From Fidelibacterota bacterium (lineage in GTDB: Bacteria > Fidelibacterota > UBA2242), in NCBI GenBank assembly GCA_030603165.1, contig JAUVYH010000013.1, positions 1 through 34,179 on the forward strand: 34,179 bases of DNA, read 5' to 3'. The position numbers and the translations under genes were made by a program. Below are positions 1-5,897 of the stretch, one piece after another; within the stretch, counting starts at the first letter, position 1, and the number at the start of each line of letters is the position of its first letter. The notes below the pieces were generated by a model, which was not told where the DNA came from, did no database searches, and saw nothing but the letters and a program-made list of their open reading frames with translations.

Positions 1-41
1 AGGTATTCGTACTTACCTGATCTCTTGATGCGTGTGAACAT
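1..41 (-). CDS. IS1634/IS4-type transposase, N-terminal start only (partial)
   Basis: Only 13 complete codons lie inside the window; the gene runs off the left edge. They read MFTRIKRSGKYEY, and the next codon begins CT (Leu-like). This matches what I recall of the conserved N-terminus of IS1634-family transposases (MF.R.KKSGKYEYLQ). A strong ribosome site, AAAGGAGATGTC, sits directly before the ATG on the minus strand. The right end of the element should therefore lie between 42 and 168, but I could not recognise a terminal inverted repeat without the other end. The family call rests on recalled similarity over few residues. Confidence 0.6.
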   Translation of the reverse strand, partial: MFTRIKRSGKYEY

Positions 42-168
42 GACATCTCCTTTCATTAGTCATTACAATATTAGTAACTAACACGACCAGAGTCAAGCCT
101 TAATATCAATTATTGTGGCACTACATATTTGAACTTATTCAGACGTTTATCGCCGTAAGTGCTTGTTT

Positions 169-957
169 TTATTGAATAATACATTTTGAAACATCAATTA
201 AGTGTAGAAGAAAAGCAATACTATTTTGACCAATACGCCAATCAACACTCTGTTTTCGCATACGACTACGGGTTGCTATGAACGATAATGTGTTGGCGAT
301 CTCCGGCAAACCATAATGACGGTATCCGACCTTAATATCCCAATCATAGGACAAATCTCCCTGTCCACCCTCACCTTTTAGCTTCCATTCTACCCGATAC
401 CAGTTTGATTGAACGAAGCAATTGTCAAACAGTTGATACCAGCCGCCGGTAAGCACCAATCCGCTGAATCCCGTAGCAGCCACAGCCAGGTCTTCCTGAT
501 CGTTCATTGTCAGGAAAGATGCCAGTTGACCGGTAAAAAGACTTATTGAAAAGGGCTCCTGATATCCCCCGCCTATACTTTCAATCAGGTTAATATCTTT
601 GTACACTGTAAATGCATTAAAAAAATCCTGGCGCTCACGCTCAACCCATGCGGAGAATGTTGCCGTAGGATAGACGGTAAATTCAAGCAATCCATAACCC
701 GGTTTATACGATCTCAGTAAAAGATCCTTATACAACTTAAACTCATTTTCCTGCCAGATATAAATTCCCTGGTTTTTCTTTAATTGATAAAACAGGCTTC
801 CGTAACTGTGATAAGGTCCAATAGTAACCGACGTTCCTAAATCACGTTCAAACAAAGTCCAGTGTTGACTCCACTGAGCATTTCCCGTTCCGGACACAGT
901 GAAAATTATCAGAATTATTGTGATAACAGGGCTGTGATTTTTAATATACCGGAACAT
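169..957 (-). CDS. secreted hypothetical protein, possible outer-membrane beta-barrel
   Basis: The 262-residue product starts with a clear Sec signal peptide: a basic start, a hydrophobic core ending in FTVSGTG, and a likely cut before Gln28 in NAQW. The mature part is rich in Tyr, Trp and Phe in alternating patterns with Gly turns, as expected for a surface or barrel protein. I recognise no family. The end is odd: after an amphipathic strand (IAFLLHLI) it finishes with the polar stretch DVSKCIIQ rather than the terminal aromatic residue usual for barrels. The gene ends only about 130 bp from the start of an IS transposase, so it may have been cut short by that insertion. It has no close same-strand partner. 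Confidence 0.6.
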   Translation of the reverse strand: MFRYIKNHSPVITIILIIFTVSGTGNAQWSQHWTLFERDLGTSVTIGPYHSYGSLFYQLKKNQGIYIWQENEFKLYKDLLLRSYKPGYGLLEFTVYPTATFSAWVERERQDFFNAFTVYKDINLIESIGGGYQEPFSISLFTGQLASFLTMNDQEDLAVAATGFSGLVLTGGWYQLFDNCFVQSNWYRVEWKLKGEGGQGDLSYDWDIKVGYRHYGLPEIANTLSFIATRSRMRKQSVDWRIGQNSIAFLLHLIDVSKCIIQ

Positions 958-969
958 CTCTATTTTGTT

Positions 970-1155
970 TTACTGTAAATTACGATTATGTCTTCTATTT
1001 GAAAAACCAATTTTCGTTAAAAAATGTTTTCAGATTAATATCAGACTAATATATGAGGCAACGTAAACAACTCATTCCTAAGCCTTTAGGACGTGAAATC
1101 TTTTTCTTATTTCACTGTCCCCAGCTTGGGAATGCAATTAATCTTAATCAAAATA
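970..1155. other. intergenic stretch without a gene
   Basis: AT-rich spacer between two divergent genes. It contains a short palindrome-like GTCCCCAGCTTGGGA near 1117-1131 but no supported open frame. Confidence 0.4.
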
Positions 1156-1183
1156 TTGACTTAAGCTGTTATTGTGCTAAATT
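1156..1183 (+). promoter_or_regulatory. candidate sigma-70-like promoter of hicBA
   Basis: TTGACT (1156-1161) is followed after 16 bp by TAAATT (1178-1183), about 30 bp before the hicB start. The -35 hexamer differs from consensus at one base, while the -10 is weak. Position and orientation fit hicBA transcription. Some FCB bacteria use a different promoter consensus, so this is tentative. Confidence 0.4.
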
Positions 1184-1213
1184 TCGACAGTAAGAAAAAT
1201 TGGGGAGCATAAG

Positions 1214-1420
1214 ATGAAAATACAAATTATTTTAGAGCCAAGCGATGAAGGCGGTTATACCGTAACTGTTCCCTCCTTACCGGGCTGTATTAGCGAGGGT
1301 GATACAAAAGAAGAGGCTATTAATAATATTAAAGAGGCAATCGAGCTTTACCTTGAACCTGTTGAAGATGATTTTGTATCAGATAAAGTGCATTCACAAA
1401 TATTCGAACTGGCAATATGA
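1214..1420 (+). CDS. hicB: HicB-family antitoxin
   Basis: A 68-residue protein with the compact HicB fold signature: an N-terminal strand, then the segment GGYTVTVPSLPGCISEGDT, then the helix EEAINNIKEAIELYLE. It is the short form of HicB, without a recognisable C-terminal DNA-binding domain. A GGGAG ribosome site lies about 6 bp before the ATG. It overlaps the downstream hicA by 4 bp (ATGA), so translation is probably coupled, which is normal for this pair. In the family, HicB binds and masks the HicA ribonuclease. Confidence 0.93.
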   Translation: MKIQIILEPSDEGGYTVTVPSLPGCISEGDTKEEAINNIKEAIELYLEPVEDDFVSDKVHSQIFELAI

Positions 1421-1644
1421 CCAAAATACCAAGCCTCAATTATGAAAAAGTAATTAAAGCATTACAACGCAATGGATGGGTTATTGTAAGACAGAAAGGC
1501 AGCCATATCAGATTACAAAAACATACTATTGATAAGACATTCAAACTTACTGTCCCCGCTCATAAACCAATAAAGCGTTCAACTTTATCACATATTTTAA
1601 AACAAGCGGATTTATCTATACAACAATTTTTAGAGTTGTTGTAA
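1417..1644 (+). CDS. hicA: HicA-family mRNA interferase toxin
   Basis: A 75-residue basic protein with the double-stranded-RNA-binding-like HicA fold. It has an N-terminal helix (KVIKALQRNGW), a strand, and the motif RQKGSH with the expected catalytic His at residue 30, followed by HKPIKRSTLSHILKQADLS. Family members cleave mRNA and tmRNA when freed from HicB. Length and all key motifs look intact, so it is probably a working toxin. It starts inside the last codons of hicB. The gene order is antitoxin first. Confidence 0.93.
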   Translation: MTKIPSLNYEKVIKALQRNGWVIVRQKGSHIRLQKHTIDKTFKLTVPAHKPIKRSTLSHILKQADLSIQQFLELL

Positions 1645-1671
1645 CTTTTATATATACTAAATCGCCTTAAT

Positions 1672-1728
1672 GAGACCGCCTCCGCGCATACAGCTACGTC
1701 TGCCACTCCTTTCACCTCTATCCATGTC
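1672..1728 (-). pseudogene. degenerate copy of the Gly/Arg-rich lipoprotein tail
   Basis: The plus-strand sequence here resembles 3662-3720, which encodes the Gly/Arg-rich tail of the minus-strand lipoprotein at 3583-4419. Shared blocks include CCTCCG, CGCATAC, ACGT and CACCTC in the same order. On the minus strand this remnant would still read MRGGG-like residues. It lies in an otherwise featureless 240-bp gap, and I see no intact reading frame around it. Confidence 0.4.
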
Positions 1729-1885
1729 TTAAAAGATACATAAAAACGTAAATGGAGGGGAAAATAATTGTTAGCAGTTGTCTATTATGATAAATGCGTT
1801 CAGTTTGTGACTTCCATCAATCCCTATTATGAATAAATATGTTAACAATATCAATGTAACTAATTAACGAAAGAAGGAGTAGAAA

Positions 1886-3469
1886 ATGACAAAAATTAAA
1901 ATTCCGGCATTAATTATCTTTTTGCTTATAGTGTTACCTCCAGTCCACAGCATTTATGCTCAAATTAGAACAATGGAACCGGTAATTCTTACGGGAACAG
2001 ATTTATCCGCAATTACGGGAATACCTGTTGATCAAGTTCATTTATTTGTATATAAAGATAGTCTATGGAAGGAAATTCCTATGCAAATTGATGAAAGGTC
2101 CATTAACGGTTCCCTGTTTGAAAGTGATGATGAAATTTGGGATGATAATGATGAATTAATTTTTCAACCCCAGGATGGCGGGATGAGTGTTTCTCCTGAA
2201 ATTTGGATAAATAATGATGATTCAAAAAATTATTCCAGGCTAAAAATGCTGCTATATGATCCTGTGGAAAATGATTCTAATGTAGTATATCTATATCGTT
2301 CAAGTACGATTGGCGATACAATTTCAACAACTTACATTACATATTACTCAGAAAATGATGAGATATTTACTACAAATTATAAAATGGGTTTTGATAGTGA
2401 TAAAAAGTTCTGGGATGAATTGAGGATCAATGAAGATGGTAGTTATTCTAATGATTTGATTGATCGCCAAAAAACAAGAATCAAGGGAAAGATTGGGTTT
2501 TCTTCCTATTCACTAACAGAAAACGATTATAATCTAACCGATTTTTTCTATAAAGCTGGTAAAATTAGAGTTAGTATAAAAACTGAGGGTGAATTTTCAG
2601 TTTTAGGGGTTTCTCAACAGGTGACCGGAATTGGACAATTTTATAAATCCTTTTTTGCTGCGCCTGATAACGAAATAGATATTCACTATTCAGTTTCAAT
2701 GCTTCGTAATTCAATTGATTTAACAGCAGATGCAATTGGATCAATCGTATCCGATGAAAACAATGATTCTCTTAGTGTGGATGGTAGTTCTGATCCTGTA
2801 GTAAATGATGATATAAGTGTATCTCGGACTTCTAACTATTGGGTTAAAATGAAATTTTCAAACAGCTCTTTAGTTACTGTAGGTAACTTTTCCGGAATAT
2901 CAAATACAAATAAATTGTATTATTATGACAATTCTTCAGGTGGAGCCGGAGATGAAACATCGGACACAGGTGATATGGTTTCGTATGGGGATATAGGATT
3001 GATGTTTGATAATCCAGCCAGCGGCAGTCATAATACAATATCAAAAACTTATGCCGGCATCGATGTGGACTTATCGGGATTAGCCTGTCAGTTATATTTC
3101 GATAATCCTCTGGAAACAACAATCAGTTCTGAAACTTTTGTACAAACGAAGATTGAAGAAGACGCCATTTTTACACCATCATCGTATAATTTATTACAGA
3201 ACTTTCCAAATCCCTTCAATCCAAGCACAAGTATAATTTATAGCCTGCCGGCTAAGAGTAAAGTTGACATAAAGATATTTGATCTTCTCGGAAAAGAAGT
3301 AGTAACATTAGTAAATGATAATCAGGAAGCAAAACATTATAAAGTCATCTGGGACGCTAAAGACAGGTTTGGAAACAGTGTTCCCAGCGGAATGTATCTA
3401 TACAGAATTGTGGCAAAATCCGGTAATAAGACATTCGTAAAAACCAGAAAACTTTTATTAATGCGATAA
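1886..3469 (+). CDS. T9SS-exported surface protein of unknown function
   Basis: The 527-residue product opens with a signal peptide ending near IYAQ (residues 1-26). The first part of the mature protein contains a very acidic segment (ESDDEIWDDNDELIF, about residues 77-91) that could bind calcium. The central region is predicted to be mostly beta and I recognise no enzyme family. The last ~90 residues form a type IX secretion sorting domain: LLQNFPNPFNPSTS, then an FDLLGKEVVTLV strand, the IWDAKDRFG turn and GMYLYRI near the end. Such domains are removed or anchored at the outer membrane after export. A strong AGAAGGAG ribosome site lies 6 bp before the ATG. The gene is monocistronic. Confidence 0.85.
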   Translation: MTKIKIPALIIFLLIVLPPVHSIYAQIRTMEPVILTGTDLSAITGIPVDQVHLFVYKDSLWKEIPMQIDERSINGSLFESDDEIWDDNDELIFQPQDGGMSVSPEIWINNDDSKNYSRLKMLLYDPVENDSNVVYLYRSSTIGDTISTTYITYYSENDEIFTTNYKMGFDSDKKFWDELRINEDGSYSNDLIDRQKTRIKGKIGFSSYSLTENDYNLTDFFYKAGKIRVSIKTEGEFSVLGVSQQVTGIGQFYKSFFAAPDNEIDIHYSVSMLRNSIDLTADAIGSIVSDENNDSLSVDGSSDPVVNDDISVSRTSNYWVKMKFSNSSLVTVGNFSGISNTNKLYYYDNSSGGAGDETSDTGDMVSYGDIGLMFDNPASGSHNTISKTYAGIDVDLSGLACQLYFDNPLETTISSETFVQTKIEEDAIFTPSSYNLLQNFPNPFNPSTSIIYSLPAKSKVDIKIFDLLGKEVVTLVNDNQEAKHYKVIWDAKDRFGNSVPSGMYLYRIVAKSGNKTFVKTRKLLLMR

Positions 3470-3491
3470 AATAATGAAAGCGATTACGAGA

Positions 3492-3521
3492 TCCCTTTGG
3501 GACGAAAACTATTATTACTAC
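3492..3521. repeat. dispersed GTCCCTTTGGGAC-type palindromic repeat, copy 1
   Basis: TCCCTTTGGGACGA followed shortly by TATTATTACT lies just after the stop of the preceding T9SS gene. The same arrangement occurs at 23949-23978, just after the end of the minus-strand amidase gene. The palindrome is short (TCCC/GGGA), so a terminator role is possible but not shown. Confidence 0.5.
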
Positions 3522-3582
3522 CCGGTAAAAATATCCGGCATGATTAAAAGCAGTAAGAACACCTGGGTATGATTGCACAGCG

Positions 3583-4419
3583 TTATTCAGGTCTTGCTAA
3601 TGCAACCTTCGTACGGAATTCAAAACTTTCCAGCAATGGTTTTTGCATACCCTGACCGCCCGGACGACCTCCGCCGCGCATACTGCCACGTTGACCTCCT
3701 CTTCCACCTCCGGTCATGCCTCCCGGGCGTTCACCCGGCATTCCACCCATATCAGTGCGCGAACGCATGGCGGCAATATCGAGTTCGGCAGTCTTGAATG
3801 TTACGATCAGATCCGATTGTAAATTGAATTTATCAGTTTGCCAATAGTCTTTCATCAGTTTAAAGGGTATTTTTGTTTCATAGACGAGTTGACGCCGGGT
3901 TCGGCTGATTTTGATTTCTACACCATAATCGTTTTCGAGCAGAACAATTTGCCGGTCTTCCTTTCCGGGTCCTATTAGAATAAACTCCGTATGGATATCA
4001 TCAAACCGGAGCCGGGTATCCTGATCAAATCCCGGCGTTCTTTTACTCTGTTGATTTCTGCCGAATTGAGAAAAATCAAGATCACTAACACCGGTTGGAT
4101 AGTTAATCCCGAATTGCCGTCTTTTTGCGCCCGGAATGTCTATATCGAGGATAAATCCGCGAAACACTACCTGGCGCATCAATTGTTGATCCGAAGACAT
4201 CAGGCAGATATATAGATTACTCGAATCGTTGGCAAAACCGATCCCGATATTGCTCTTTTCATTGAACGTTAATCCCGGTTGCCAATCCGAATAACGACCA
4301 TCGATGAAAATATTGCCGTCGTTCCATTTGCTCTGCATAGTTTTTTGTTTGCAGCCGCTGAGCAAGATTGTAATCGATAATGCTCCGAACAAAAGATGTT
4401 GAAATTTGAAATTGTACAT
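3583..4419 (-). CDS. lipoprotein with CBM9/DOMON-like beta domain and Gly/Arg-rich tail
   Basis: The start is set at the ATG preceded by AAGGAGATCTC, which gives 278 residues beginning MYNFKFQ. The signal peptide ends in a lipobox (ILLSGC, Cys near residue 23), so it is probably lipid-anchored. Residues ~35-150 (IFIDGRYSDWQ..., FANDSSNLYICLMSSDQQ) resemble carbohydrate-binding module 9/DOMON-like beta sandwiches, in which a small target-of-measurement domain follows a D-x-W start. A low-complexity tail (GMTGGGRGGQRGSMRGGG) lies about 30-50 residues before the end. The function is unknown. It stands alone on its strand, between a T9SS gene and a broken dehydrogenase gene. Confidence 0.7.
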   Translation of the reverse strand: MYNFKFQHLLFGALSITILLSGCKQKTMQSKWNDGNIFIDGRYSDWQPGLTFNEKSNIGIGFANDSSNLYICLMSSDQQLMRQVVFRGFILDIDIPGAKRRQFGINYPTGVSDLDFSQFGRNQQSKRTPGFDQDTRLRFDDIHTEFILIGPGKEDRQIVLLENDYGVEIKISRTRRQLVYETKIPFKLMKDYWQTDKFNLQSDLIVTFKTAELDIAAMRSRTDMGGMPGERPGGMTGGGRGGQRGSMRGGGRPGGQGMQKPLLESFEFRTKVALARPE

Positions 4420-4506
4420 GAGATCTCCTTGATTCATAGAATTAATTAGACATAGCTATAATCAAAATAGTTAAATGAAACAGGATGTGTGAAAATGCGC
4501 GCTTAA

Positions 4507-4535
4507 AATGAACTACCCCGCCGCAAGCATCGGGG
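4507..4535. repeat. dispersed hairpin repeat (CCCCGCCGCAAGCA.CGGGG), copy 1
   Basis: AATGAAC plus two bases is followed by CCCCGCCGCAAGCATCGGGG. The same unit with one base changed in the loop occurs at 23210-23239. CCCCG and CGGGG can pair as a stem. This copy abuts the point where homology to xanthine dehydrogenase begins (about 4540), so the repeat may mark the deletion or recombination point that truncated that gene. Confidence 0.65.
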
Positions 4536-4544
4536 AATTCTTTG

Positions 4545-5213
4545 ATTAAGGACCAGATTCTCAATATTGCTGCTGAAATTTCAAAACAGTCAGTTAAATC
4601 TTTAAAAATTAATGATAAAAAAGTTATATGGAATAATGGCACAATAAATTATAACGATATATGTGCCTATGCTATGTATCAGGAAAACTAATTTCAGATA
4701 CAGGCAGTTGGCTCATATTTTTCTAATGTTCCTCCACCTCCTTTTTCTGCCCATTTTGTAGAAGTTGAAATTGATACCGAAACCGGTGATTTAAAAATTG
4801 TGAAATATGTTACAGCAGTTGACCGTGGCACGGCTATTAATCCAAAATTGGCGGAAGGTCAGATCGAGGGTTCTGTCTTAAACGGAATTAGTTGGGCATT
4901 AACCGAAGAATATCGCTTCAATAAAAAAGGCGCAATGATAAATGCCGATTTAGGAAGATACAAACTATTCACAGCAACAGATATTCCTGAAATGAAAATA
5001 ATTCTTATTCCAACTAATGAACCTACTGGACCCTACGGGGCAAAATCAGTTGGAGAAGTAGCGATAAACGGACCCGCACCGGCGATCGCAAATGCTATTT
5101 ATGATGCGATTGGGATAAGGTTTTATTCGTTACCAATAACGGCAGACAAGATTTTTCAAAGATTATCTAACTCAGATTTTCACAAAAGAACACAGAATTG
5201 CCATAGAAGCTAA
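4545..5213 (+). pseudogene. xanthine dehydrogenase molybdopterin-binding subunit, 3' remnant
   Basis: One frame encodes the C-terminal ~220 residues of a XdhA/PucD-type molybdenum hydroxylase large subunit. It begins IKDQILNIAAE, carries an in-frame TAA at 4689-4691 after MYQEN, then continues QAVGSYFSN, PPPPFSAHFVEVEIDTETG, AINPKLAEGQIEG, GPYGAKSVGEVAINGPAPAI and NAIYDAIG. The motifs (AHF.EVE.D..TG, NP.LAEGQ.EG, GAKSVGE) are those of the family. The intact protein is usually over 700 residues, so most of the 5' end is missing. No [2Fe-2S] or FAD subunit lies nearby. The stop codon and truncation make this a pseudogene. An internal GTG at 4800 could in principle restart a 137-residue piece, but that piece could not form an active site. 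Confidence 0.88.
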
Positions 5214-5441
5214 ATTTCGTAGCATGATAAGAGAAGAGTGATATTAATTGTATGACATCAAAACAAAGTTTAATAGAAATTCAACTCGGATATGTTAATT
5301 GACTGATAGGAATAAGACGAAGAAAGGAGAGGGGTCTGAAGCGAGCAAAATAAAACTGCACAATTAAAATTTTGCATTGTATTTATAATAGCTTTGATTT
5401 AAATTAATTATTAAGAGATAAACAAGATCGTAGGAGGATTT

Positions 5442-5621
5442 ATTGAAACGTTAAAACAAGATGCAATAAATGTCATTTCTAAGTTGCCCAATACAGCTGA
5501 TATTGACGCAATTATGTATAGACTTTATGTCATTGATAAAGTGCGAAAGGGGAAAGAGGCGATTGAACGGGACGAAGTCATATCCATTGAAGATTTAGAG
5601 AAAGAAATCGAGAAATGGTAA
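5442..5621 (+). CDS. small antitoxin-like protein with ATT in place of the start codon
   Basis: A 59-codon frame follows a strong ribosome site (TAGGAGGATTT) but opens with ATT, not ATG, GTG or TTG: (ATT)ETLKQDAINVISKLPNTADID, then IMYRLYVIDKVRKGKEAIERDE and VISIEDLEKEIEKW. This closely fits small antitoxins found before RelE/ParE-type toxins, with the typical C-terminal helix ISxEDLxxEIEKW. Its last codons overlap an ATG (5614) that would start a toxin-like frame, but that frame ends after 23 codons. Either it is translated weakly from ATT or it has died through loss of its start. It lies between the two xanthine dehydrogenase remnants. Confidence 0.5.
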   Translation: METLKQDAINVISKLPNTADIDAIMYRLYVIDKVRKGKEAIERDEVISIEDLEKEIEKW

Positions 5622-5685
5622 GGTGTTTAAAAGATGAAAAATATTATCTTCCTTACAGAATAAACCATTCAAGCTTTATGACATA
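5614..5685 (+). pseudogene. possible truncated toxin frame after the antitoxin-like gene
   Basis: The ATG at 5614 overlaps the end of the antitoxin-like gene (ATGGTAAG), exactly where RelE/ParE toxin genes normally begin. It reads only 23 residues, starting MVRCLKDEKYYLPYRI, before a stop. RelE-type toxins are about 85-100 residues, so at best this is a fragment. Nothing else in it is recognisable. Confidence 0.3.
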
Positions 5686-5729
5686 AAATTATTAGTGAAA
5701 TTGCAAATAGTAGACTATCAACAGTTATC

Positions 5730-5798
5730 ACAAATGTTATTTATGATGAGATCGGGATAAGGTTCAATTCGTTACCAATAACGGCAGATAAGATTTTT
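5730..5798 (+). repeat. second copy of the xanthine dehydrogenase 3' end
   Basis: This 69-bp segment matches 5088-5156 with about 7 mismatches. It covers the segment encoding NAIYDAIGIRF and LPITADKIF of the first remnant. The rest of the gene is absent, so it is a fragment left by duplication or by a second homologous gene. The antitoxin-like gene sits between the two copies. Confidence 0.8.
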
Positions 5799-5897
5799 AT
5801 CGCCATATCTTAAGCAACAAATATTTAACAATATTGCTTAGTTTTTTAATATTCGTTCACTATGAGATTTGGAAATCATAAGTAATTTAGAATTAAA

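Noticed and set aside
3573-3797. A 74-codon plus-strand frame opposite the lipoprotein tail
   Set aside because: It is the mirror of the Gly/Arg-rich low-complexity coding sequence.
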